From Parascedosporium putredinis (lineage: Eukaryota > Ascomycota > Sordariomycetes > Microascales > Microascaceae), in the NCBI GenBank assembly GCA_949357655.1, contig CASHTG010000018.1, positions 372,001 through 436,000 on the forward strand: a DNA stretch of 64,000 nucleotides, in the 5' to 3' direction. Positions 11,719-23,684 of this stretch are shown here, one piece after another. The notes below the pieces were generated by a model. That model saw nothing but the letters and a program-made list of their open reading frames with translations, had not been told where the DNA came from and did not search any database. The stretch's first letter is position 1. The number at the start of each line of letters is the position of its first letter. The translations under genes were made by a program, and so were the position numbers.

Positions 11719-13070
11719 CGCCGCTGCCGCATCCGCACAAGGCGGTGGCGGCTGGTGGGGAAGCGTTTTGGGGCTGCCTCTGCGGCCATGAAGACCGCCG
11801 AAGCTGCTGTCAAGGATTTGCAGCAGAGCGAAGAGGCCAAGAAGTGGACGGATCAGGTCAAGGGCAATGTGACTGTCCTTCGAGGATTCGGTAAGCTCTC
11901 CCCTTATTTCTTCGCCCACATCTTCTCTCCCCTCGCCTCGCTTCATACGTACGGCGAGAAGAGGATATCGAATTACTCTCCACACCCTTCCGAAAGATTA
12001 CTATCCCCCATGTTGCTCTTTGGCCCTTGGTCCAAATTCCAAACCTTTCCTTTTGGTCATGACTAACACGCGCCCTCACCCACGCCTCCCCCAAATAGGT
12101 GACGAACTTCGACACCGCGCCATGCCCACGTTCACCAACATCCTCCACACCCTCGCCCCACCCATTAGCTCCCACGAGCGTCTCCACATCCACATCACCC
12201 ACGACCTCGTCGGCTACCCCTCCCTCGATCCCATGATCCACGACGTCTTCGCCCGCGTCATGTCCCAAGTAGAAGGCGGCGACCTCCTCGTCATCCAGCG
12301 CGGCCACGAGATGACGGGCCGCCGCGCCGCCGGTGCCGAATCGGCCGGCTGGCGGGACGGCCCCTGGTGGCGCGCCGTCGACCCCCGCGCGACTTGGGCA
12401 TCGTCAAGGGCCTGCGCGAAGGCACGAAGCTCTGCCGCGCCAACGCCGAGTCCTACGCCGACGAGTACTTTGCCTCCCGCGGCGGCCTCGAGGAGCCCGC
12501 ATCCGCGCCACCGAGCCCCTCAGCTCCACGAACCCCGTGCGCACGTCCGATCTCTTCCTCTCCGTGCAGGCCGTCGGCGTCGACTCCGACGCCACCCTCT
12601 TCGCCCGCCCCGCCGCCGTCGAAAAGGAAAAGGAGGACTCCACCGTCGAGGCCCAGGACCGCCCCGACGAGCTCGTCTGCTTCGCCGTCTTCATCCTCGA
12701 CCCCGTCCACGAGATCGAGTACGCCAGCGTCAGCCAGACCATCCCCGCCCGCTGGATCCAGTGGCTCGACGCACCCTCCCCCTCACCCCCGCCTCCTCGG
12801 GCGACGACGCCGCCCCCACGCCGACTCTTCTCTCCCCGCCACCACGCCGGAAGAGATTCGCGAGATTGTCGAGGCCGGCGGCGTTGACCTCGCGAGTGGG
12901 TCGCCGAGTGGGTCGAAGAGACCTTGTCCCTCTCCACCGGCGTCGTCGCCCAGCGCTACGTCGCGAGGAGAATGGGCGTCGGCGAGGGCGGTATCGGCCG
13001 CGGCAAGAAGAAGATTGAGGACCTTGTCCAGGATGGCGCCGGCGAGGCTGCTAGGGCTGGTTTGATTTGA
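11298..13070 (+). CDS. mtc1: Mtc1-like (maintenance of telomere capping protein 1; DUF5427)
   Basis: The protein belongs to the fungal Mtc1/DUF5427 family, whose yeast member genetically affects telomere capping and has an unclear biochemical role. The start is MAAAKRTKAAPTDEVDELFE at 11298. Conserved blocks follow in order: SLRASFTPSATSSDLQ, a 12-residue polyQ, GGGGWWGSVFGAASAAMK, VKGNVTVLRGFGDELR, FTNILHTLAPPISSHERL, HDLVGYPSLDPMIHDVF, and a C-terminal WVEETLSLSTGVVAQRYVAR. These match the family order from memory. One intron, 11891-12098 (GTAAGC..TAG), splits a Gly codon. Exons total 1,565 nt. Seven -1 breaks (C-run 11478-11482, T-run 11766-11769, C-run 12382-12386, near 12495, C-runs 12778-12782 and 12813-12817, near 12890) restore 1,572 nt, or 523 residues. 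It converges on Sti1. Confidence 0.88.
11681..11716 (+). repeat. (CAG)12 microsatellite in Mtc1
   Basis: Twelve uninterrupted CAG codons encode a pure polyglutamine tract between the Ser-rich N-terminal region and the conserved WWGS segment. Pure CAG tracts are prone to length change. Confidence 0.93.
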
Positions 13071-13776
13071 TTTGAGAAGAAGAAGAAGAAGAAGCAGAAG
13101 AACAGATGACGCGAGACGAAAAGGGGTTGATGATAAGAATACTAGGGGCGAGAAGCACGCCTTAGCCCCTGACTTGTTTGTCGAGTTTGGTCTTGTCGTT
13201 TCTGCCATTTGCCAGTTCTCTCTGTTTACTATAACGATCCTTGGAGTGGTTTCATCGACCATCTCCCGCTCATCTTGGTACTTGCTGTTTTATTCTGTCG
13301 CTATTCCGATGACACTAGGTTTTGTTTTGTTTGCCCTTTTCCTTCCTGTTTCCGGCGTTTTTGGGAAGGGAACAACTTCCATGTAATTATCTACCATCAA
13401 ATCGGCTCCTTAGTTGGCCCTACATTGGCCAAGAGAACCATCAAATGTCTATTTCCCCATCACCTGTTGCTATTCCCTATCCAGCCTCACACTAGGCTAA
13501 CACATCTACCACGTGAAATAGTCAAGAAGGAAAGAAAGTCGTGAATCATCAAGTTGAATTACTCGTGGGGAAAAGAGAAAGCAAATGAAGCTACCCTGAT
13601 GCTATAACCCGATTGTACAGTAAAAAACGAGGAGAAAAAAACAAAAACAGACACCTGAACCGTCCCTCATCAACAACTGCCCATCGCCTCCACTTCACGG
13701 CCGATAAGAGGGAAACACAAGAAAACGCCGAGAAGCCGCATAGTCTTTTTTTCATCTTCTTTCATAAGCCTCCGAA
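13071..13776. other. convergent 3' intergenic region
   Basis: About 700 bp separates the stop codons of Mtc1 and Sti1, which face each other. It begins with a GAAGAAGAAG run and is otherwise A/T-rich 3' UTR-type sequence. I see no gene. Confidence 0.6.
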
Positions 13777-15745
13777 TTATCGCCCGACGCGGATGACACC
13801 AGCAGCCACAAGCTTCTGGATCTTGGACCTGACGCCCGGGTTCTTCATGTGCTCGGCAAGAGCAGCGGGGTCAGATTGAGCCTGCTGCAGAATGGACTGC
13901 ATGACGGGATCTTGCATGACGCTCATGATCTGGAAAGAAAGAAAAGAGTTAGTCGTGGTAGCTCGGATATAGGGGAGGGAGGGAATACTAGGATAAAACG
14001 GGTTGACTCACCTCGGGGTCGCGCTGGAGACGCTCCCTAGTCTGCTCTTCGGACTCATTTTCGCGGGCCGAGTACATGGCAGCATAAGCTTTTGCTGCTG
14101 CGACTCAATCTCCCTAGCATTGGCACCAGAGTGATGCTCCTGGTCGACCTGGTTGGCCTCCTCACAGGCATCGACGGCCTTGGAATATTCGCGCATGCCG
14201 TGATATACTTGAGCCTTGCGAATGTAGGCACGGATGAACTTGGGATCCTTCTTAATGGCAGTCTCGCAGTCATCGAGCGCGCTGGGGAGCTCGAAGAGCT
14301 TGAGAAAGGCGGCAGCGCGGTTGCTATATCCCCTGGGGTCATCGGGGGAGCGCTTGATCATCTCGCTGTAGGCGGCGACGGCGCCGGGCCAGTCCGTCTC
14401 CTTGAACTTCTTGTTGCCCTCCTCGCGCGCCTCCTCGGCCTTCTGGGGGTCGATGTAGGCTAGGCGGGCGGATTCAATCTTGTTGCGCTCGGCAGCCTTT
14501 AGCTTGTTGAGGACATCGGGAACACGGTGCTCGGTAAGCGACTTTTGGTAGTTCTGGATGGCGAGGGGAGGTCGCCCAACTTCTCGTAGGCGCTTCCGAT
14601 ACGGGCGTAGCTCTTGGCAATCATCTTGAAGTCGGCATAGATGACTCGGCCCTCCTCGACAGCCTTGGTGCAAGCATCCACGCAAGCCTGGTAGTCGCCC
14701 TTTTCGAAGTACGCGGCGCCAAGGTTGTTAAGATAAGTGATGTCCTGGTGAAGCTCCCATGCCTTGCTATAGTGCTTGATGGCATCATCGAAGTTGCGCT
14801 TCTTGTAGTTCTCGGTTCCGAGGGCCTTCTCTTTCTCGGCAGCCTCCTTGGCCTTCTTCTTCTCAAGTGCCTCCTCGTCCTCCTCCTCGGGCTCGGGTTC
14901 GGGCTCACGCGCAGGCGGAGGGGCGGGTTTAGAAGCAGGCCTAGGCGGAGGGGGACATCCTCCATCTCTGCATCCTCTGCCCCGGCGTACGAGGGAGGCT
15001 CCTGGCCGGGGGAACAACGCTCATATCGACACCCATCAGGACGCCCAATACTTGAATCATCCGAGGGTCGTTGAAGATGTCTTGCGCGTTCTTGGGATTC
15101 TCCCGGAACTGGTTGATCTTTTGCATGAAAGCGGGGTCGGCGAGATACGCGCTCGTCTTGGGGTTAGACGCAAGCTTCTGGATGAGGTTGGGGTCGCTGA
15201 ACATGTTGGCAAGGCCGGCACCCGGATCGCCACCTTTGAAATCGACTAGTTAGCTCACATGCAATTGTCTAAATGTATTGAGGTCCGCGCTATGGCTCAT
15301 AACTTACCATCAGTCTCAATTGCCTTCTGCACGGAGTCGAGGCCACTCTTGAGCTGGGCATTGTTGGGGTCAATCTTTAGGCCCTCCTCGTACGCATCAG
15401 CGGCACCGAGAAGGTCGCCGTTGCCGTGCAATGCGGCACCCTTCCTTCCCCAGCCCTTGCCCCAGTCGGGCTTGAGCTGTGTCGTCTTCTCAGCATCGGC
15501 AAGGGCATGCTTCCAATCCTTCTTGGAGGCATGGGCGGCGGATCGGTTGCTGTAGAGAATGTGGTTCTCGGGCTGGATGGCTATAGCCTGGGTGAAAAAA
15601 TCGCTGTCATGAAAGAACAGGGAGTTAGTCGCTCCAATTTCTTCTTCAAGGTCGAGAAAGCGTATTCAACTTACATGGCCTCATCGAAATTCTTCGCCGC
15701 GATGGCTTGGTTGCCCTTGGTCTTGAGCTCGTCTGCGGACGCCAT
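13777..15745 (-). CDS. sti1: Sti1/Hop Hsp70-Hsp90 organising co-chaperone
   Basis: Sti1 bridges Hsp70 and Hsp90 and passes client proteins between them in the cytosol. The start MASADELKTKGNQAIAAKNF (15745) opens TPR1. Domains in order are TPR1 (about residues 4-115), the DP1 motif region (MFSDPNLIQKL, FNDPRMIQVL; about 130-190), a Pro/Glu linker, TPR2A and TPR2B (about 262-510, including ALGTENYKKRNFDDAIKHY and YSNRAAAFLKL), and DP2 (about 530-581, IMSVMQDPVMQSILQQAQSD). Exons are 15675-15745, 15308-15603, 14012-15233 and 13777-13929. They sum to 1,742 nt. Four -1 breaks (15008-15012, 14950-14954, 14565-14568, 14090-14093) bring the length to 1,746 nt, or 581 residues, the usual family size. 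All four lie in homopolymers. A heat-shock-element-like site lies upstream. Confidence 0.96.
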
Positions 15746-16673
15746 GACGATAGTGGCAGTGTGGAGGAGGGGAGGGATGGGGGTTCTTCAGGGTATAAAG
15801 AATCTAAATACAAGAGATACAAGAGAGAGATTGTTTCTTGAAAACGGGTTCCAAAGGCTTCCAAGTGACAAGAATTGAAAACGGGTTGGGGGAGTAGGGG
15901 AAATGGGAGGAGAAGGGGAGGACGTGGGGAGAAGAAAGCTTGAAGAAAAAAGCGAAGGCAACCACCAGCAAGCGACAGGAATGAGAAGGCTGAGCCAGCC
16001 CAGCAACAACGCTGTCGACCCATCATTCTAGCTCCTTCGATGGTTCCGCTGCCCGCCTCTGATTGGCCAAATATGGGAAAGCTTCCTCCCGTACCCCTCT
16101 GGTCCGTGCGGGACCGAAGGTGGGGTGCGAACCTGCCATGGACAGCCAACCGCTCCTCAACTGCACACAACTGACACACTCGGAGCCGGCCGAATGACGG
16201 GCCACTCAGAAGAGAGCATTCTCGGGGACTCCTCCGGCCGGTGTGGACTAACACACAGCAGTCGAGGTGCTGTTTCCTCCCTTGCTCAAGTGCTACAGAA
16301 GAGCTACGTCTTCGTGCGGTGGTCTCCGGCAGTGCTCGTCGATTACGCAGGCAAGGCACCCTAAGTTTTAAGAATTATTCATTTCTGTATTTTCGTAATA
16401 TCATATCATAGAATCTAGTTGACCCACCCCCTTGCTTCTTCGCATCAGAATAACACGCGTAGCCAAACCAAAGCAAATCAAACCAAAGCAAAACTAGCAT
16501 CTAAACTGGAAAAAAGGAATTTACTACAATAAAGAAATAGAGCCAAACAGTGAAATCATCCTTTGTCTTTGTATCGTCAAATCATACCAGTCGTCGTATT
16601 CTCCCACCATCCTTTTGAGCTTTTTCGTTGCGTACCTCTCCACCCAAGTCCTGACATGAGGCGAGCTCAATGT
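15746..16673. other. intergenic: Sti1 promoter and 3' flank of GPI protein gene
   Basis: This 928 bp gap holds the Sti1 upstream region on its left side and the 3' flank of the Cys-rich GPI gene on its right. Apart from the HSE-like site listed separately, I see A/T-rich 3' sequence and no gene. Confidence 0.55.
15835..15842. promoter_or_regulatory. heat-shock-element-like TTCnnGAA site upstream of Sti1
   Basis: TTCTTGAA, a two-unit inverted GAA/TTC site, lies about 90 bp upstream of the Sti1 start codon. Further GAA/TTC units occur nearby but not in perfect 5-bp register. Sti1 genes are well-known Hsf1 targets in fungi, so the assignment is plausible, but a two-unit match can occur by chance. 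Confidence 0.35.
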
Positions 16674-18259
16674 CTACATGACGTAAGGAAGCGCGCCAAC
16701 CATCACAGCGACAAGTGCACTCCCCCAGTTGAAGCAAGCAGACGCTGCTGAACCGGCAGTGACAAAGGTTGAGGTTGGCGCGGGAGCAGAGGTCTGAGAG
16801 CTTCCGGATCCGCCGCTGGGACCGGCGCCTGGTGCACGAGACGTCGTGGATGGGGCAGCACCAGCACCGGCACCGGGTCCGCCACTAGCACCAGCGCCGC
16901 CACGAGGAGCTTGGGTCTCGCTTGCATCATCTGCTGAGCCACCCGCACCACCAGAACCGCCGGGGGCACCAGAACCTGAGCCACCAGGGGCGCCGCCAGA
17001 ACCGCCAGGGGCACCGCCAGAACCACCAGGGGCACCGCCAGAACCACCAGGGGCACCGCCAGAACCACCAGGGGCACCGGAACCTGAGCCACCAGGCGCA
17101 CCACCAGAACCGCCGGGAGCACCAGAACCTGAGCCACCAGGCGCACCGCCAGAACCACCAGGCGCGCCGGAACCCGAGCCGCCAGGGGCACCAGAACCTG
17201 AGCCACCAGGCGCGCCGCCAGAACCGCCAGGCGCACCTGCTCCTCCAGTTGGGCTCGCGCCACCGGACGAGGTAGCAGTGACACCCCGGTCCCCACCCGA
17301 AGAACCAGCACCGGCACCAGCACCGCCCGTTGGGCGGGGAGCACCAGATGAGGATGTAAAGGTGACGCCGCGATCACCACCAGAGGCACCAGCGCCCGCA
17401 CCCGGGCCAGAACCGGCGCCACCTCCGGAACCACCGCCGGGGCACTGCTAGAACTGGGAGGACCGGCGGGGCGCGAGGTCGAGGACCAGCTCCGCCAGCG
17501 CCGCCGCCGCCACCTGATCCTCCTCCGGTGACAGTGACCGTTACAGTCCTAGCAGAGCACGACGCGGACGTCGCTCTCGAGCATCCCGTTGCAGAACAAG
17601 AGTCTCCGGGGCTAAACCGGGAGGGAAAAGGAGATTGATTAGCAAGGGAAACGGAAAGCGGGGGAACCAATGAACTAGGTTCCGATAAAACTTACTTGCA
17701 GTAATGGTCAGAGCAGCAGACGAATCCCTCGGGGATACAACCGACTCCGCACCTGGAGGTGCCGGGTGCGCAGACGCCGGGTCCGGGACACGCGTTGCCT
17801 AGGGCGCAGCACGTATTCTGACCGGTGCAGTACTCGCCGGCGGCGCAGAATGCATTGTTTCCGTGTTGGCAGCAGGTAGAGCCGGCAGGAATACAGGTGG
17901 AGTCGCAGGCAACTTCGTTGGCAGCACACCGGGAAGCGCCGGGGCTGCTGCTTCCGCCACTACCGCTGCCGGAACCTCCACCACTGCCACCACTGCCACC
18001 ACCGCTACCACCGCTACCACCGCTACCACCTCCAGGCGCGGAGCCACCAGACCCACCGGCACTCCCGCCAGCCCCTCCGGAACCGCCCGAGCTAGGGGTG
18101 GCCCAGGCGCTTGACGGGCTTCGAGTGTGGCGAAATCTGTGTATGCGAGGGGGAAATGGAGGCTTCGTCGTCGTAGCGGCCCTTTGGTAGGCTAGCGAGG
18201 TGCTGCGCCTGGGAGAGGCCCGCGAGAAGCAGGAGGATGTGATGGCGTCTTGGAGACAT
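16674..18259 (-). CDS. Cys-rich, Gly/Ser-repeat GPI-anchored cell-surface protein
   Basis: A secretory signal (MSPRRHHILLLLAGLSQA) is followed by a short propeptide-like stretch and a Gly/Ser linker. A Cys-rich domain with CC pairs comes next (CDSTCIPAGSTCCQHG, AGEYCTGQNTCC, CIPEGFVCCSDHYC), then a long GAPGGSG-type repeat region. The C-terminus (FVTAGSAASACFNWGSALVA, then MVGALPYVM) looks like a GPI attachment signal with a hydrophobic tail. One intron at 17612-17695 (GTAAGT..TAG) splits the Cys-rich part. Exons total 1,502 nt. Four -1 breaks (18149-18153, near 18107, near 17485, 17439-17442) bring it to 1,506 nt, or 501 residues. CC-containing Cys domains of this sort resemble granulin-like or carbohydrate-binding wall proteins, but I cannot assign a ligand. 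The expected location is cell wall or plasma membrane. Confidence 0.8.
16945..17240 (-). repeat. minisatellite encoding Gly-Ala-Pro-Gly-Gly-Ser repeats
   Basis: About 300 bp of imperfect 18-33 bp tandem units encode GAPGGSG and GAPGGSGS motifs in the GPI protein. On the opposite strand the same DNA reads as a long Pro/Glu repeat, which is only a shadow. Confidence 0.88.
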
Positions 18260-20736
18260 GGTTTGGTTTTTGACTGACGTCTTTTGTGTTGTGGAATAGA
18301 GGTGGGGAGCGAAGAGCAGGAAGTATGGGGAGAGGAGGAGGATGTAGACGGAAAGGGAGTTATGGGCTGAGAGGAGGATGAGGTGTAGCTGTATCTTGCT
18401 TATTGTGTTGATGGTGAAGATGATGATGAGAAGACTAGGAATTGAGAAACCTGTCGCCGGAATCCAATCTTCTATTTATCTTCTTCCAACGATACCACTT
18501 CTGCTTGCTCTTCATCGTAGCGACCTATACATCAGCATTGCTAATATCATCTCCAAGGAGCACCAGCCAGCCACGACTTCGCATCTTACCCAAGCGCCAT
18601 GTCCAAGTTCTACATCCCTAGGATGAGCGGGGCAAACAAAGCGAATGTTGAGCGCAAAAGAGAGAGAAGAGGCTAGGCGACCCCATCGTCAAAGCTGGCG
18701 GCTGGTCTGCGTTCCAACCTCGCGGTATGTTTCCTGGGCAGCAGAGAGCATGGTGAGAGGGAAGTGGGGGAAGGGATATCAACGACAAGCCATTACTGAG
18801 TGAGATAATAGCAGAGAGAACAAGGAACAGGGCTGGATGCACGATCAGGCGTTATCATAACCTTCTTCTTAGTTGGAAGAAGCCGGTGTAGCCTCAGCGA
18901 CGAGTAAATAACATGTCGAGTATAGAGCACAAGCAGGGATCGTGACAGCAGCAAGTCGGTTCTTCTTACCTGCCCGCCACTCAGAATATCGGCCAGAGGC
19001 TAGCCGCTGGTGATATAGCACCACCCGCCGAGCTTATCAGAGCAAAAAGAGGAGAGGAGAGAACATAGGAAACACAGAGACGAAACAACGAAAACTCTCC
19101 GTAGTGGTTGTTAACCCCGTGGGGGAATGATGGCCCGTCAAAAGGCCAAGCCTAATCGCCCCAGACGACAAAGAAACGCCACCACCATTCACCACCTCCC
19201 ACCCCGCAATAGGATTGATCACGGGCGGAAGAAAGGGAGGAAGGAAAAAGAAAAAGTCGCCCCATCCGCCAAACGGCACCCCACCCGCTCAGCGGCAGAC
19301 TACCCTGTAGCGGGGCTTTGTTTCGTACAATAGCACAGATCTCAGCTCGATAGGAAAAAGAAGAAAGGGAGGTGGTTGAAGAAAGAAGACGCCAAAGTGC
19401 TTCGAACCCGCGTGGTTGGTTCGGCGACCACCTCCAGTCGGCAGATGACGCGCCCAGGGACGGGATGGGAGTTCGCGGGGATAAATTCAACAGCCGGCAG
19501 GAGTAACAACCCATGCGGCCGCTGCTACCACGCAACGCGCTATAGCGACGTCGAGTTATTGCTTTCAATGGTCTTTTTTTTTTTTTTTCTGCGGGGGTTG
19601 CAAGGTTGATGTGGAAAATTCCATTCGGAAAATATTAGCCCTTTGACCAGACCAGCCATCCGGCCATGGCTCTTCAAACACTTCCATGCAGGCTAGTCCA
19701 GGAACACCTTCCATCTCGTTGACAGTGGTCAACCGCTTGGCCCTGACCTGACCCGCCCCCTCCCTCGTAAGCTCAAATCTAGTGGCAAGATCGTGCTATT
19801 ATAAAAATGGCTTACGAGGCTATTTCTTTCTCGTATGTTATTAAACCCCCTCTCGAAAGTATAGGTGAGTAGGTAGGTAGTGAAGGCGGACGGAGGTCGC
19901 GGCCTTGATCTTGGGGGCTCACAACAACAAAAGACCTCCCCGCCACTCCAGCGCGAGAAACAAATATGCGGTAAAAACTGGGCGAGATCCAAGTATCGGC
20001 ATCCGGTGTGCTGATCCAAGCCCTCATCGTCTCTCGTCCGTCATGCCTCTTCTCCTGACACGAAGAGCACTCTCGTGACATCAGGCCCAGATACTGGGGT
20101 TGTCTAGTCCTGCGCCTCTTATTTATTTTCAAAAGAGACCTGTAGAATCAGTCTTGGGCTTTTTGTCTCTTGCTTCAACGTTTCTTGCGTGACAGACTTA
20201 GACACTCGCTGGCTTACGAGTAAAGTTGCGACGATATTGATGGATACACAGCTATCGAGAAAATATTTTGGACCGCTGGACTTCTCTGGTTTCTTGTTGA
20301 TAACCTATGATCCATATCGTCTATGGTTATCTTTCGTGTCTCGCTATGCTTAATCTAGTGCTAGCTTGCTCGCTCAGGTGTCCAAAATGCTCAGCCCTAC
20401 GTAGACCCGAGGTCTCTCATCCTAATCAATTGTTAGGAGAGGCCCTAGAACCGGGATGGCTTTGCGTCTTCCTAACCAAGTGGAAGCAGCGCCGGTACCA
20501 CCTCTAACATAAAAGGGATACACGAGTCCCAAACCTCCAGCAAAGCGTATAGGCTGAAAGAAAAATATATAAAAACCCAGCCATTCCGTGCCTTTGTATA
20601 TACGTTTGGTATGCATACATTAGTCGTTATCATCAAGTATTTTGCATTCAGCATCTCTCCCCTCACTTCTTCGCCACCACTTCAACCACCCGTTACTTCT
20701 GGTCTCATGTTCCCTCCCCACCCCCAGCGGCAGAAG
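18260..20736. other. intergenic, no gene supported
   Basis: This 2.5 kb stretch is the upstream region of the GPI protein gene and the 3' flank of Rpc34. It includes a 14-base poly-T at about 19567-19580. Open frames are short and featureless, and I see no RNA gene. Confidence 0.5.
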
Positions 20737-22012
20737 CTACTCCTTTCCGAGCCAGGATTGAAAGTACTCGCAATTGCTGGGGGCAACAGGACCACCTGGC
20801 TCGCAAAGATCAAAGACGGGACATTTGCCGCAAGGGATGTGCGTGAAGCCGTTCCTATACAGGTCCGGACCGGCCTCGATATCGTCGCCCGCAGTGCCCT
20901 GCTTGACTGCCCAGCCCTCCAAGCTCTGTTGCGTTGGGCGAACGATGCGGAAGCTTTTCCTGCCTGTGATAAAGGCCTCTTCGATCAGGTCGTCGGCGAT
21001 GAGAACGTCAATTAGTTTTTGCACGTCCTCCTCGCTGAGAATGGTTTTGGTGATGTTCGTTTTCGACAACACCTTGGCTATGTCGCTCACTGTCGGGTAA
21101 TCGAGATAGCCCGCCGGCATGGGGAGGAGAATATCCTTCTCCTTGTCCCTCTCCTTTTCCTTGTCACGCTCCTTGGGCGCGCCTACGGCAGGCGCCGAAG
21201 ATTTCGTTGTCGACGGGTCGTCCGTGCTCATTTGATCCGCCGCTCGCTTCTTCACCTTTTCCACGCTACCTCGTACCACACCCTTCTTCGGCTGTTGTCG
21301 ATGAGTGACTCCCGATCCTTTGCGATATGTGCTCTTCGACTTGATGAAGTCATAGATAACTGACTGGAGAGCCTCGATGAAGGCTTCGTCAAGATTCTGA
21401 TCCGTGAACCAAGGGCCGCCGGTGGCCTTCTCCGACGGTCGGAGCGAGGCTTTAATGTACATCTTCTTGTTAGGATGTTCGACGCTCTTGAACGGGGTGA
21501 CCAGCTTCTTCTGGATGAGATGCTTGATCGCTGCTTTGAAAACATTCTCATGCATCTGTAACCGCCTGATTATGGTCTGTGACCATATCCCATCACTTCC
21601 AGCATCGTCGATTACCGAGTAGACCATGGCCTGCTCCTGGTCTCCACACTTTTGTACCTAGTCCTTGCGTTAGCCATCGCCAAGAGAACCAAGTTCCCCC
21701 CTCTCCTGCCGAGAGGATCGAGTACTGGGGTGGCACATACTTCTCTGCTTCGGATTGCTCTCGCCATTTGAAGGCCAGGCCATTTGGCCCCTGGCATAAG
21801 ATCAACAACCGCTCATCGTTGAGCCGTTGCAGTACCGACTTAAGGACTGTCAAGTCGTTGGCAGGGATGGCGCCAAGATCGAGGAGCTCCTGCTGCGAGA
21901 AGAGCCGTTGATCGGTGCCACTGGCACGACATGCATCGTAGAGGGCATCCTTGTAGAGTTCGATTTTGGAGTCCTCGTCGACAGGCGCGGTCGCGGGCGC
22001 GACGGCTGCCAT
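20737..22012 (-). CDS. rpc34: RNA polymerase III subunit Rpc34 (RPC6)
   Basis: This is the winged-helix subunit of the Pol III Rpc31-Rpc34-Rpc82 subcomplex, which contacts TFIIIB and opens promoters of tRNA and 5S genes. The start MAAVAPATAPVDEDSKIELY is at 22012. Exon 1 is 21741-22012 and exon 2 is 20737-21657, with an intron of 83 nt (GTATGT..CTAG, branch GCTAAC). N-terminal winged helices include FSQQELLDLGAIPANDLTVL and MVYSVIDDAGSDGIWSQTII. The C-terminus carries CGKCPVFDLC followed by a fourth Cys ten residues on, matching the cysteine set that binds an iron-sulfur cluster in the human orthologue. Total is 1,193 nt. One missing A in the run at 21650-21653, just inside exon 2, gives 1,194 nt, or 397 residues. 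A charged Lys/Asp/Glu linker (KERDKEKERDKEKD) precedes the last domain. Confidence 0.96.
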
Positions 22013-23684
22013 TGTGAGAAGAGAAGAGGGGTCCGGCCCAATTCTTAGTTGGGGTGGTGGAAAGCGGTGGTGGGTGTGATAGGTGACAAGGGTATGAGGC
22101 CGTTTGGAGGGGTCGATGGGACAGATGGCGGGGTGAAGAGATGAGAGATGAGATTCCACGGGCGGCCGTTAAGCGCCGGCGTGTTTCTCTTCTCCAAGAG
22201 GAGAGGGGAAAACTAGAGCGCACTCCTAATCCGAGGCTCTTGTAAAGAAGCAGCTTCCTCAAGAAGAGATAAGGTTATGAAGTTGGGTGGCAAGGGCCCG
22301 AATGGAGGGGATGAGTGATGAGTGGAGGGTGAGGTATGAAAAAAAAAAAAAAAAGTTAGTATGAATTGGAGCTAAATTGAAGGGAGTTAAAATTGGCGAC
22401 GACCGAGCTTCTCGTTGGACTTTTGATTTTTTTCTTGCTCCGTCTTGCTCAACCCACGGCATGACCAGGAGAGAACCAAATATTCCACACGAACACGTAG
22501 AGATCAGTAGCTCGGTTTATCAAAAGAATGCTTTTGAAAGGGGCAATAGCAGCATCCTGGGCATGATGGAGGGATGACTCGAAAATTGATCTTCAGACAC
22601 AGATGTACGTGCCTACACGCAGCTTTGGAGGGACAAAGGAAAAAGCGAAGCGAGGATGAGAAATTCGTCGTTTTAACTGGGTAGAAAGTCCCAGCGCGCC
22701 AAATGCTGGCGCAGAAAAAGTACTGTGTACTTGTAGATGCATGTTCGGATGCATGTTACGATATGTACTAGAACATGGTCTGTGCAGGAACAGTGCCAAA
22801 CAGGAGCAGATGAACCATCCTGCCAGTGGAGGCTTTGATAGACTCTGATTGGGAAATGGCGCCTGAGCTCCGAACATTGAAGCTGGCATCTGTGGATTGA
22901 TGTCGTGCACTAATCATGCACTGGGCCAGCCCAGCACTTCTTCTGGAAGACCCCGCCGCGGGGCGTTGGACGTTTGTCTGTTCGGAAGACAAACCAGGCT
23001 TGTCAGGGTGGATTCGATGGTAAGAATTGCACAGGCCAGCGCATGCCCCTTCTCCCAGCTTCAAGTTCAATGTTCGCATGATGTCGTCTGGTGACGGCGT
23101 TCGGGACGGTGCACGCCAGTGATCTTCTTTTAAATTTGGATTTTTCCGCGCTGAGAGCCACTTGCAGATCGAAGCTATCCATAGTATGTCCTTGGGTGCA
23201 TCTCGAGTTCCATGTGATTGATCTTTTTTCCAACAACCTCTGGCACAGCGATTTACCTGAATATGAAGCCGACACTCTGCCATTCCCCAGACAAGCAACT
23301 ATCGACGAGGGCATAAATAAAAACCTCGTTGCCATTCATCCTAGACTCGTGCAACAAGGCAGTGTTTCGTGCAGTCCCCCATGTGGCCCTCGCCCCCAGC
23401 CTAGAGCAAGATGCGCCGATTCTTCGCCGCGGACATGCTTTGTTGGAGCCTGGCGCGAAGCCGTGGGTACCCCGCCCTCCGGCAATGACATCCTGCACCA
23501 AACAACGACCGAGCTTACATCAAGCACATCCAGCATCCACCACCTTGATTGTCATAGTAGCCCACCACGCCGATCTCCTCTTTCCCAAAACTCCCAGCCT
23601 TCCACCCGTGGGCTCAAGACTCTCCGCACTTTGTCCTCGCAAGCTCTCAACCTAGAAGGTGCTAAATTGCCCACGACTGCAACA
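22013..23684. other. divergent intergenic region, no gene supported
   Basis: This 1.7 kb region lies between the divergent Rpc34 and Cdc25-like genes. It holds a 15-base poly-A at about 22338-22352. An open frame running into the phosphatase start from 23091 is an upstream extension without family support. Confidence 0.55.

Noticed and set aside
11104..11985. Minus-strand frame of 293 codons over Mtc1
   Set aside because: It is G/C-rich shadow sequence opposite conserved Mtc1 coding and has no domain.
13777..15745. Sti1 as a pseudogene
   Set aside because: Four -1 breaks lie in homopolymers, residues on both sides remain fully conserved, splice sites are intact, and nearly every neighbouring gene shows the same error type.
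16846..17451. Plus-strand protein with PEPPGAPPEP collagen-like repeats
   Set aside because: It is the antisense reading of the Gly/Ser repeat in the GPI protein; signal peptide, Cys-rich domain and GPI tail are all on the - strand.
23091..23684. N-terminal extension of the Cdc25-like phosphatase
   Set aside because: The frame stays open upstream, but family homology begins a few residues after the ATG at 23685, and the upstream part is low-complexity.
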